A DNA stretch of 64,000 bases. Origin: Branchiostoma lanceolatum. Taxonomy: Eukaryota; Chordata; Leptocardii; Amphioxiformes; Branchiostomatidae. The first letter of the stretch is position 1, and every line of letters starts with the position of its first letter. This document shows positions 1-10,900 of this stretch, piece after piece. A program made the translations under genes and the position numbers. A model generated the notes under the pieces. It was not told the origin of the DNA. It was given only the letters and a program-made list of their open reading frames with translations, and ran no database searches. The DNA is taken from contig NC_089731.1 in assembly GCF_035083965.1 (NCBI RefSeq), positions 9,646,501-9,710,500 of the forward strand, written 5' to 3'.

Positions 1-641
1 ATGGCCGGACCGTTGTCGTGGGTGTACGAGCCCAAGTCGTACCCAATGGGGAAGTGATCTTTGAAGAGGGAATGCAAGTTGCCTCCGTAGCCCCCCAGGA
101 AACCATTGGAGGTGCGGTACCGTAGGTAGGCGGCGGTTTTGTACTCTTCTGGCGGCACGTTGTTCGGCACGTGCCACAGCATGACGTCGGAGGCGCTGAT
201 GCTGAAGTAGCCTGGGTTCTTGTAGTCGTCGGTGGTGGCCGACCCCATGGAGCCGAAGGTGTGCACGTTGGCCCAGTTGCCATCTCCGCCGGGGTAGTTG
301 ATGTTGTTCCCGCGAGTGCTGGTCCAGCGATCCCCGGCCGTACACTTGCCGTACATGTCGTCCTCGTGCACGCTGGAGACCAGCGTCCAGCCGCCTCCGG
401 CCGTGGTCATGTCGCAGTAGGTCTGGTAGATGGTTCCGTCCTTCCCGATGAGGAAGTAGGCGCCGTCCTGGCTGGAGGAGTTGTTCTGTTTGATGAGGAG
501 GCAGGAGGAGGCTGGGTTGAGCTCGGTACCGAGGCCGTGGTCCAGGCTGGCCAGGGTTTGAGTGGCAGCAACGGTGGTCTCCATCTGAGAGAGCCGATCT
601 AACAAGATGTTGACGGTGTGGCTGAGGTCGCCGATCACATC
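1..641 (-). CDS. Intelectin-like lectin, exon 2 (partial, runs off left edge)
   Basis: This is the second coding exon of a secreted fibrinogen-like lectin of the intelectin (omentin) family, which bind microbial glycans through calcium. Read on the minus strand it stays open for 213 codons and joins exon 1 in phase 0 after a 272-bp intron (acceptor AG at 642-643). It begins with a short helical linker (DVIGDLSHTVNILLDRLSQ), then the fibrinogen-like core: YCDMTTAGGGWTLVSSVHED, then GDRWTSTRG, GDGNWANVHTFGS, DDYKNPGYFSISASD, LWHVPNN and DNGPA at the edge. These blocks match the order of vertebrate intelectins from memory. The glycan-binding C-terminal third, with its calcium ligands, is outside the window. 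Family assignment is firm; which paralogue it is cannot be said. Confidence 0.9.
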
Positions 642-913
642 CTTTGTAAGAGTAAAGAAAAATGATAATACAACATCTACTTTATCTCTGTATAGAGACG
701 TCATATACATCAGAAACACGTACATGATATGTGCCACAGAAAAGGTTCCAAAGGTCAGGGATAAAGTATCGTGTTACAAAGTTCAAGCCGACTTGGGTTA
801 ACATACAAATAGTCGTGTTTAGGAGAGTCACAATTGTTACCAGTGGGAAGTCTTACGAATCGAATAACAACAATGGCATACGTCTTGATTGAATTGGAAG
901 AAGATGTATTCAC

Positions 914-1036
914 CTCCAACCTTCCGATGTCGTCACACGAACAGGAGGGTGTCCCTGTTTCCCGCAGGATGTCGTTTGGAACGCCATGCCCGACAGAAAG
1001 GATAGACACGACAGATACGAGGATCAGTACCTTCAT
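914..1036 (-). CDS. Intelectin-like lectin, exon 1 with signal peptide
   Basis: The exon has 41 codons starting at the minus-strand ATG 1036-1034. MKVLILVSVVSILSVGHG is a typical signal peptide (a lysine, then a hydrophobic core), with likely cleavage after GHG. The mature start holds two nearby cysteines in SCSCDD, plausible for disulfide-linked oligomers as in other intelectins. The donor is GAG|GTGAAT at 913/914, phase 0, matching exon 2. An in-frame ATG 12 codons upstream exists, but the later one sits directly before the signal peptide and is preferred. Confidence 0.82.
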
Positions 1037-1512
1037 GATAGCTTCAAGTAACGTTACACGTACGTAAATCAAAGCTAAACTTAGAGGAGACCAAGTCGAA
1101 CTGCTGGCCGTTGCGTAACCGTCAGTCGCGCTCTGGCAGAAACTGTCCCAGTGTCAACTTTGCCAAAGCATTGATAAGAATGTTTGAATTGTTCCTGTCT
1201 GCCATTGGTCACAAAGTTACAGGTACCAATGGAGGCAACGTTCAAATCTTATATCACCACCTGATTGGTCAATGAATTCGGAGTTCTGGTCAACAAAATA
1301 TAGTCAGAGGTCATAGGGTCACCGTGAACAAATGAGATTATCATTGTATCGGTATCGGTGTCTCGAAGGACAACCGCTGATCTACCAGATTTACTTTATG
1401 ATATCCATGCCCATCTATTTTCATTTATAGCTCATACGGGAATGAGGACAAAATAACACACGATGCATGTTGTTCAAAAACAAAGAGTGAACTACGTGTA
1501 ACAAAACATTAC
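1037..1512. other. Spacer upstream of the lectin gene
   Basis: This should hold the 5' UTR and promoter of the minus-strand lectin gene and the 3' trailer of the first tRNA copy. I see no TATA box that I would assign and no further coding exon. Confidence 0.4.
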
Positions 1513-1584
1513 CTCCGTGTCGGGGAATCGAACCCCGGTCTCCCGCGTGACAGGCGGGGATACTCACCACTATACTAACACGGA
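1513..1584 (-). tRNA. tRNA-Asp-GTC: tRNA-Asp (anticodon GTC), copy 1
   Basis: A 72-nt gene on the minus strand. The acceptor stem TCCGTGT pairs fully with ACACGGA and the discriminator is G. The anticodon loop CTGTCAC is closed by CCCGC/GCGGG, and the T arm contains GGTTCGATTCC (B box). The A box is TAGTATAGTGG. A TTTT Pol III terminator lies just downstream (complement of AAAA near 1503-1506). Outside the acceptor stem it closely resembles vertebrate tRNA-Asp as I remember it. Confidence 0.97.
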
Positions 1585-1847
1585 TTCGGATGAAAAGCAC
1601 CGGACAAAATGGCATCAGAATTTTTACGCAATGAATCAGTATCCTGAGCCAGAAGTTGGTTAAGCCATTCATAATTTTCAGCGAATTGTAATTATTAATA
1701 TTTTAGCATGTTTTAAGTAGAAAACAAAAATAATTGAAACCTTTATCTGATCAAAAGAACATTGATGCACCAAGTAAATCAGTAACGGGATCTTTGCCTG
1801 CATACTTGTTCAACCAGTATAACCACTTGAACCATAAAAAATATAAC

Positions 1848-1919
1848 CTCCGTGTCGGGGAATCGAACCCCGGTCTCCCGCGTGACAGGCGGGGATACTC
1901 ACCACTATACTAACACGGA
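1848..1919 (-). tRNA. tRNA-Asp-GTC: tRNA-Asp (anticodon GTC), copy 2
   Basis: Identical in its 72 nt to copy 1. It is followed on the minus strand by a six-T terminator (complement of AAAAAA near 1836-1841). Confidence 0.97.
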
Positions 1920-2153
1920 TTCGGATGATAAGGCAATAAGTGGCATGACGATATCCATGAACTGTATCAATACCATGATAATAAGACTAATGTACTTGTA
2001 GCACGTACAAACTTTAAAGTCGTCAAGAGACTGATAATGAAACTTCAGCAAACATGTAACGGTGTGCATCTGATAATAGAAACGAAGAGTTACGCTGTAA
2101 CACTGTCATCAGAGGAAGGAACGATGGAACAACCCTGTCATAAAAAGATATTC

Positions 2154-2225
2154 CTCCGTGTCGGGGAATCGAACCCCGGTCTCCCGCGTGACAGGCGGGG
2201 ATACTCACCACTATACTAACACGGA
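2154..2225 (-). tRNA. tRNA-Asp-GTC: tRNA-Asp (anticodon GTC), copy 3
   Basis: Identical in its 72 nt to copy 1, with a five-T terminator shortly downstream (complement of AAAAA near 2142-2146). Short open frames crossing it on either strand are incidental. Confidence 0.97.
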
Positions 2226-2646
2226 CTCGGATGTTATCTCATCAGGCTATCTATAACTCGTATCAACACATTGGGTCATTGATTAACTACCTTCCGGTAT
2301 CCCCACAGAGGCCAAAGCAAAAATGCATAATAAATTGCCAGTTGGATCAATGTCATACTGATAAACTAATGTACAGATTTCGTAACAAATGCGTAATAAG
2401 ATGAATATACTAAGTCTTGTATCCTCAACTGAAGCCAGAATGATGTTTTCACATCCTTGGTAGCGTATATTATTAAATAAAACGAAGAGAGAAAAAAACA
2501 TTTCCACTTTAATTAGCTACCGAAGTCTCGATAAGCTCTCTGCAAACGCATTTGATGTACATATGAACCAAAACTTATACTACATGTGTCAGTAAATGAA
2601 GGAACATCATTAAATGTTATTGAGCACAGCTACCTAATACATCGCT

Positions 2647-2718
2647 CTCTGTGACGGGGAATCGAACCCCGGTCTCCCGCGTGACAGGCGGGGAGACTCA
2701 CCACGACACTGACACGGA
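2647..2718 (-). pseudogene. Degenerate tRNA-Asp copy (copy 4)
   Basis: This copy is 72 nt long with the GTC anticodon, anticodon stem and B box intact, but it has changes at key places. The near-invariant U8 is C, the D stem gains a T-C mismatch, and the A box becomes CAGTGTCGTGG. The acceptor stem has mismatches at 3-70 (C-A) and 7-66 (T-T). No T-run follows it on the minus strand, unlike the other four copies. It is most likely a dead or weakly expressed copy. Confidence 0.8.
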
Positions 2719-2990
2719 TTCGGACGATAAGATACTAGTAACAAATGGCAAACCGATATTCAATGACCGTATCCGTAATGACTACTAGTACAATGTACTA
2801 CTGTGGCTAAGTGGTAGTCTCGAGTGATCGTTGCAAAATTCGCAATGATATATACTGCATATGATAGATGGTTTAAGCAGCTAATAAAAAGGGACGTCTG
2901 TATGTATCAGATGAACTACACCTGCCGTGCTGTAACTAAATGTCATTGAAGGAAGGGACGGGACCATGGACTCGTCTCCAAAAATACATC

Positions 2991-3062
2991 CTCCGTGTCG
3001 GGGAATCGAACCCCGGTCTCCCGCGTGACAGGCGGGGATACTCACCACTATACTAACACGGA
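2991..3062 (-). tRNA. tRNA-Asp-GTC: tRNA-Asp (anticodon GTC), copy 5
   Basis: Identical in its 72 nt to copy 1, with a five-T terminator downstream (complement of AAAAA near 2980-2984). This is the last copy before the kazrin gene, and by orientation the most upstream of the array. Confidence 0.97.
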
Positions 3063-4713
3063 TTTGGATAAGAAAACCTTCTCAACACAGCATCAAGACT
3101 TGTTAACAACCCACTCAATTTGTATTGCGTATTTGTTGCGCAATGGGGCCCGGAGGTAAACGTGGCGTGACGTCATTCATTGTTTACAGTCCTGTTATCT
3201 TCCGTGGCTGTCATACACCGGAGATCTGAGAGTGAAAGTTTTCATGAGAATCAGAGGAACGGAAAATGGTAACCCAGTAACACCATAAAGGCGCGGAAAA
3301 CGAGACACATAGTGTGAAAAGTAAATCTACCATAAAATTCAAGAAATGAAAAATCACCGTAAACGCTACGTAAACGTACATGTATGTATTGGCACGCTTG
3401 TAGCTTTAAACAATTGGAAAATAGCATCACATATACTGACAGCTGTATTATAGTGATGGAATGGGAAAAATACAATCTGATTACTGTCATTGAATGGCGA
3501 AATACAATATTATGACTCGTGCTGGAAAAAAAGAACCACTATAATTTTTCTGCGGAAGAAAATGGCTCTAAATAGATAACGACGCTACCAATTGCAATAT
3601 CATGGTTTTGATACTACCTTGTACGAAGCAGGAACAATGTCAACGCTGTGCCCTAGGTATTCGTTTGGTTATAACAAATAAAATAGAATAGACAGCAAAG
3701 AAAAGAAACCAAGAAAATACACAAATGGACTAAAAGATTACAACACTGATTTGTTTCTGTCCTGGTTTTCGAACCTCTATTCGTGTTACGGTATACTACT
3801 AAATTGATATGGTCGGTACATTACAGCTAAGCCGGTGTTTCCATTTTGCCAGAGGCATATAGCTGACAAATTCGTTCTAAAATTGATAGCCGGCGAGTTC
3901 CCGTATACCGCAACGTGCAATTTGCCCCCTCAAGGTGCTCTTCCATCACGGGAAGCATAATGTCGCTTTTAACAATAGGAGGTCTGCGTGCGGCTGTCCT
4001 CCATACAGTTCAGGATGCATTAGGCCCGGGTCGGAGCGTCATTCATGCCCCGAGGGTGGGCGGGCTGCGGAATAATATGTAGTGGAAACATTCGCTGTTG
4101 GTGCATTCTCGTGACACGGTCGTCGTTTAGTGAGACCAGGAGAAGAGCTTGCCTTCAACTCGACAAAACCTTGCAGCGTTTGCTCAGACCTGCACCAAGT
4201 TCATGTGTGGGAGGTTTGGGAGTGTATTCCTGAAGTGTGGGTCTAGAAATACTAAGGGATTACGGAAGTATTGTTTTGCTCACGATCGCCCGAAACGTCG
4301 GAGAGAAATGTTGAATTGACTCGAGGGCGTTAACCTGTTGTGTTGCCGTTCTAATTCAAATGTGAGGACGTGTGTAGACTACTGATACTGTTACACCAGT
4401 CGTAACACTCACGGAGTTTGACCACACAGCTTCAGGCCACCCGGATCTAGGACAGATTGGCCCGAACCTAGTCTCTGGAAATCCAACGACCAACAAGGCT
4501 GTCGACTTTGACTACGTACCCTCGAGTGGCCAGGTATGCAACGAGGTGTTTAAGGAATTCCTTTGAAGACGACAATACACCTTCATTTTGTCTTCCTAAC
4601 CTGGTGATTTCAAGCTCATTCGGTTAATTGTACTTAAAAGGTTGGAGGACGTTGGAAGGTGGCACGCCGCTGGGTTCTGTCGTCGGTAAAGTCCGTGGAT
4701 TTTTCAGTCGCTA
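3063..4713. other. Upstream region and probable 5' UTR of kazrin
   Basis: The left half is AT-rich and featureless. From about 3880 onward the DNA is richer in G, C and CpG, as expected for a promoter and 5' UTR of the kazrin exon that follows. I cannot place the transcription start. A 62-codon open frame at 4045-4233 resembles nothing I know. Confidence 0.4.
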
Positions 4714-4990
4714 ATGAGTCGGCGTGAACGCTGGCCTATACGTATTCGAATAACAACGGCATCAGCCTACCAGCGAAGACCGACGGCTGTCGACACAAAA
4801 CAGGGCGCCGGTGTGGAGCCCGCGCCTTGGAATGTGGACGGACCGGGAGGGACCAGGGGAATGCACGGGGTAAGCAAGCAGGACGGCCGAGCCGGAACCG
4901 ACATGTCAGGCGAGGGCAAAGGCGGGAAGGGAGACCCGCAGAACACCGAAGACATGGTGCTCACGGCTATGGTGCGAGTCCTCGAAGAAG
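4714..4990 (+). CDS. KAZN: Kazrin exon 1a (first coding exon)
   Basis: This is an open frame ending at a consensus donor GAAGAAG|GTAAAG with one base left over (phase 1), exactly what exon 2 needs 40.5 kb away. Candidate starts are ATG 4714, 4861 or 4903. The last (GACATGTCAGG) opens a Gly/Lys-rich stretch followed by NTEDMVLTAMVRVLEE, a helical segment that reads smoothly into exon 2. The region is CpG-rich. The true start is uncertain; the donor and phase are the strong evidence. Confidence 0.72.
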
Positions 4991-7900
4991 GTAAAGTGTA
5001 AATGGTAGTGTGTATATATAATATCAAGGGCTGGGCCCTCTTGTGTGTGTACTAGTGATGTTGTAGGTCAGGGGTGACAAACAATATCGTCCTCGTGTGG
5101 CTTTGTGGTAAAGGTTCTGATCGTTCGTAGCCTTTTCAGACTACGTTGAACGCAAGCATTACTTGCATACATACATTGTGCTTCACCACATTTGCGTTAG
5201 CCACAGTAATGGTTTATCGCCTGTAGAAACACTGACAGATCGTTTGCTGTACGTATGGAGCATACTGTCACTATGACTGCGTTGTTAGCAGTGGGTTATA
5301 GATTGTTGTGTTCTCCATCACAGTCGCAAAGTGGCAATCTAGTCTTCCAATTTGCTGGCGACAATCAGACAATTGAGTCGAGCTAGCAAATGAGACACAA
5401 TGGTTATTAGGTTTTCAGACGACAATTTCCCTCAGACTGAATGTATGGCGGTGCCGTTCGTAGTGCCTCAGCGGAAGTTCAGTCGTCTGTTTTCCACCTA
5501 ACTCAGGTGAGAGTGAGTCAACAGGCGAGGTAACTGTTTACATGTCAGGCTGCTCTGTGGAGGATGGCTGGGTCAATATTTTGTATCCTACTCGGACGGC
5601 GGATAAGCTGTGGTCTTGCGTGGTTGGTTCCAGAGTTCTTTTTAATGGCATTCCTATTTAGACAACACCGCGTTTTACTGTAGTACGTTTGTTTGGTGTA
5701 CGATGTACTTGCGAGGTACTTTTTGTCAACGGTTCATGGTTAGTTTCACGCATTCCTGCCATGCAGGCATGTCCCGCTTGCCTTTTGGTTTTGGTGGAAA
5801 GTTGCAAGATTAAAGAAACGAGTTTTCTGTCCATATCAAGATCCAAGGTATATATTGTTACATACATTGTATAAGGTGATATGACGTTTGCCATACATAT
5901 AACTGCTCTCCAAATCGATATATACTACATATCGTTACTTGATTAATACAATTGCATTGTCTCCAAATATGACTTATCACAATGGCCTGACATTAGGAAA
6001 GAGTTACTGAGTATGGGAGGACATTTCTATTATGACAACTACGTTATTTGTATCATACTTGTAAATTTGTCTGTTTGACACAAGCTAAGGTGTCCCAGTT
6101 TCACGACTGTCATCGTCGAAAAAGTTCCCCAGCCTTATATAACGTTATATAAGCTCATAATAGCCTATCTGGAATTCAAATACGTCAGGAGAAAAACTTG
6201 CTGCTGCGCACTTGTGACGTTACGGTTATGACCTTCACGAAACCTGGGATGGATGGAAAAATATGATTTTGTGATGATCCAAAGGCTGTTTCTCTCTATC
6301 TATGTCAGAATGTACAAATTCTAATATGATATCCTCACCTTGGGGCGGATAGTTGACTTTCTGACCTCTCCTTCCCTTGTTTCGCGTGGCTGGACAGCGT
6401 AAACCACACCTGTCACCCAGGAATGCCCTCCAGGTGTCGCTTCTGTCTGTGTCCTGTCAGTCGTAAAATACGCGCCGCATCCGGCAACACCGCCATCTTG
6501 GTCCATATGTCGCAGCTCAGTAGCTTTCACCACTTTTGATAAGACCAAGGACGTCGACACGTCGGAAATGGCAACACATGCATGTGTTCTGTCACGTCAA
6601 GAACAATCAAAGAAAACAAGCGCCCGCACAGAACCTCTTTGGAAATACAACGTAGTCTGCCTTTTCGGGGAGTCAAGGTTAAGGTGAATAACTCCAAGTC
6701 TAAGAAACAAAACAAAAAAGGATATTAGAAGTAGCATTTTCAAGCATTGGTCCTAGGTACAAATCCGTTCACAAGAACGAGGAAACGTTGGAGCAAGGCC
6801 AAAGGTTGGAGCTTCAGTAAAGATACGGACCAGCATGCTTAGTGAGTCATGGCAACATGCACTAGCATCAGAGGACCATACAGTTACAGACGACGTTTTA
6901 CTTTCTAATATATCTTTGATACTTTCTAAATAACACGGACTTCTAAGGAACAACACTCATCAACTTGGCCCAAACAAAAGATTTTGTTTGATTTCGTTTT
7001 CAAGGAAGTGGTTTCCTTACATGACTCATTGAAGTTTCTATCAGCTGATCTTACAGCTGTTGACCTCAACCTGACCTTGATAATCCTTTCTGATAGCTCC
7101 GTTCTCATGTTCCGTCTATCAAAGGGACCTCAATAAATCTTGGTTTAGTGGAAAGCCGTAGCTTACGAGTCCTCTCAAACTGTGAGGTATTTATGGAGAC
7201 CCAGCATGCGTGATCCAAACCCAGTTTTCCACATGCTTGTATTTGAAGTACACGGCATATTTCACGAGAGGACCAAGAGGTGACAACCAAAGTTAACACA
7301 GTAATAACACAAAACAGATTCTACTTCTACGTGTAGATCCCCTGGATTTTCTCAATACCCGTGTGACTAACAGAGTTAGCTTGACAATAACCACCAGAAA
7401 GATGACTTAATCCTGTGTTATTTTAGATGCAGGCGCAGGAGGGATCTGTGGTGCGTGGTCTACCGCGCCCTCGCAAAGGCTGTCACGGGCAAGACCTGGG
7501 TCACATTAGAACACACCTGTTAGCTCTGTCATCGGAGTTTCTGATGGCTGCTAACGCAGGTGAAACGATGGAGGTATAGAATTGATAAAGCAAGAGTCTT
7601 CATTCTAACTAACCAATCAACCAACTAACTAACCAACCAACCAACCTACCAACCAACCAACCAACCATAGTAACCAATCAACCAATGACATTACAACATA
7701 TATTCAGTTTATTGCAGACACAAGTTCATACAACACAGTATAGGGCAAAGTGAAACCATAATTAAACGGACTCTGACAATACGACTACTTCGTACGTTTC
7801 TGTCACAAATACAAAGGTAAATCGCGGTCCGTAAACAGTTTTTCCTGGCTGTTATTCTCTAAGCTGATTAGTAGACACGTTGTTGTTTTGTCGGACTTGT

Positions 7901-10900
7901 TTTACAGTTCACGGTCACGAGTCCGAGGAATGGCCAAGAGCAGAAAAAGTGTGTGTTGATGGAAACTGTACACCGGAAGTTTGTTAAAGCCTGCAGTGTT
8001 CTTCAATGATGTCACCTCTTCTGCTTTGCTCAAGTTTCCTGTTAATGGTCTAAGTTTGCACGAGAATGAGTCTTCTACGCAGTGACCTTGTGATGCCTTA
8101 ATGGGAAAAATAATGAAGCCTCTCCCAATTAATCGAACGTCTGGCTGTGTGGTGCAATTACAAGCAATCAATTCATAATGAAAGAAGTAATTCTTGAGAT
8201 CCACATTTGGTGACAAGGTTTCCTGAGAAGACGATGATGATTTCTGCGTTAAAGATAGTTCACCTGTCTAGTCACCAACTGTAGTGTGATAGCATATGTA
8301 ACAGTTGTGCGTTGCATTGCCAATGATAAATGTAGCAAGCATCATCACATCGCGATGCATTTACATTGTGAAAGTACGTATAGATGATTAAGAACTTGAG
8401 GACGAAACAAGTGTGCATGGACATGTCAATATGTTAACGTTGTGGAAAGTGTGCTACACAGGATTCCATTGTGAAGCCTTAGGTTGAAGCCCATAACACA
8501 AGCCGAGGCTTGAATGGCAACCCTAATGGAGGATTTCCTGAACAAACGGACTGACTCACTGAAAAAGGTGACAGGTGTTTTTACAGGTGTTTAGCAGGGC
8601 GAGAAACTCTCAAATAATGAGACAGACTTAGAGCGAGCATTAGTCATTCATTATCAACCACGATATGATAAAGTGCAATGTAGAAGATTCATAATTCCGA
8701 TCTAGAAAACTACATATGGAGTTTACTAGTATCATAGACATGAAATGGTTCCTATTTTTGGTCATTTTACAACTTGATACTCATTCTTGTAGCTCATTTC
8801 ACATTTCCACTTCATTTTTTTTCAAGTTTTGCTTTAGCTATACATTTAAATGTATAAACAAAACACACTCCCATTAAAGCTGAAATTTCCTACCAGGCAA
8901 ACGCTTTCGAAATGTCGCGAAGCAATTTCCCGAGAAGAGGGCAGTGGCAGTTCTCCATGACAGCGACGCCTAGCGTGTTGCTTTGGAACTTAGTTAAACG
9001 TTCCTCTTCACAGACGACCGTTGGTGTTCTTGACATGCCACTCGAGACTGCCCTCGGTGTTTTTGGCTGTCATCAGTTGCCATTCAGCAGCCAGCGCTAG
9101 AAAACCTGTACCGATTCTGTTTAAAACGTTGCCATAAATAAAGTAGCTATGGTCGGGGACGACGCCTCCCTTGTATTTCACATAATAGAAAATGGCAAAA
9201 ATAATGATCTAAATTTTAGAGACAGAGGAACAGATGATAACTTGAAAAATGTTATCCATGTGTATTGAAGACGTACATTGGCAACATCAAGGGTAGCACA
9301 TTTGGTTCAGACGTGAACCCAGCTAAATGCAGCCAGATCTATGCCCTGTGTCCTGCTCCGTGGCATTCCTTTGAACGTGCATTGTCCCTGTATTCGGTCG
9401 TGGCACTTACACAACTTTTCAGGTCAGAACAGCTGAATGGATTAGGGCGAAACAGGGCATACCAGGGCACAATTCTGAAGCGCGGGGGTCAGCAGGCACT
9501 TGTTGGTGTGCAGCTGTCGCCTGCGACTCCCCATAGAGCGCGTTTGTCCAGAGGGAGGGAAACTAGAACTGCCCGCGAGCTCAGCTTTGTCAGCGGTCTA
9601 ATGTGTGCACAATCCGTGTGGTCATCGTTTGTTTCCCGCTGTGGGACATTGATAGAGGCAGGTGTTGATACATACCCACAGAAGGTCCCGCAAACTCGCT
9701 GCATATCGACAGTGGGAGCTCTTTGGGTTATAGCAAGGCTTGGGGTTATTGTACTACTACTAGCACTTGTAGACAATTTCTAAGCTCCCGTCTTATGACA
9801 TAAGTCTGGATTGATAATCCACATTCCTAGTAGCTAATCTGTGTCACTTTGTATGCAGGCATTGTGAATGTTAAGAGATTTTAGACAGGATCTTACATGT
9901 TCCCACATTATCAATCATTATGAGGTTTTCTTAATTATGAACATGTGCACGGAAAACACTGACTGAACCCTACATCTGCTTAGAGATTACGTCTATCATC
10001 AGACAAGGTCCGGTGACATGTAACGGGAACACCACAACACAAAAACTCACGTCTAAAGCCCCTTTGTGTCCTGAAAAATTAGCCCTCTTACCCTCTCTTT
10101 ACCTGGCGTCAGCCACCTTGTTTTTACGTCATAAAGTTTGAAGTGTGGCGCCGTCTGTCTTGACGCCTCCTTTGCAGCCACCCAAAAATCACCAGCGTAA
10201 GCTACTCAAGGCTATAATTTACAGACTGTGCGTCCGTTGATGTATTGGTCTGCCGTAATCTGTGTTGCTTACACTAACTTTGGAGTACAAAAGTGTTAGA
10301 TCATTAGCATTTTTACGATGAACGATTAGGAATAGAATTGATAATGGTATTTTGGTAAGATTTTTAGTGTTGGACAGGGAGTGGTCAGGAGCATACCATA
10401 GTGTGTGGCACGCACGTGTACATAGGTCATGGTCGGTAGACTGACAAATGGCTCAAGTCAAACTGTGACATTGAAATAGGAACATTTAAGAGATCGAAAG
10501 ATTTGTCGATTAGAGGAAAATTACTGTAGCATTTACTGATATCTTCGCTCGAAGCATTTCAAGATTCTCTGAATAAAACGGAATTCATGTTTACTGACAG
10601 ATTTGGTATTTATTCTTAGTTCAAAATGTACGCTAGCGTTGCAAACAAAATGCCTTAATTCATCAGGTTATTAATGAAGATATAAAAATCCTATGTGGAC
10701 AGACAAGGCCGGGAAAGGCTTAAAATTCAGTTTGGTTTTCTTGATACAAGTATTTAGTTTCCAACTTCATTATGTCTCGTTGGGGGACTCTGGAGTTTGG
10801 ATGTCACGAAAACTACATCTAAACACACAGTATGAGCCTGGCACCCAGTCCGGAATAAAGGCACCTGCACCTGCATCACCCAGTCCGGATTGATAAGGCA

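Larger units (their letters stand above)
1585..2990. other. Spacers between tRNA-Asp copies
   Basis: The spacers are unique-looking AT-rich DNA. Tandem spacing of the copies is 335, 306, 493 and 344 bp. The spacers have diverged from one another except for about 10 bp directly 5' of each tRNA (CATCCGAA or close variants on the minus strand). No protein-coding exon is evident. Confidence 0.6.
4991..10896. other. Kazrin intron 1, first part
   Basis: Mostly unique AT-rich DNA. It contains a CCAA-type microsatellite (7605-7686), a CpG-rich stretch near 6340-6500 with a minus-strand CAAGATGGCGG, and a 172-codon open frame at 9265-9783 that I do not recognise. Nothing else is supported. Confidence 0.5.

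Noticed and set aside
171..602. Plus-strand 143-codon frame
   Set aside because: It is the antisense shadow of the lectin exon on the minus strand.
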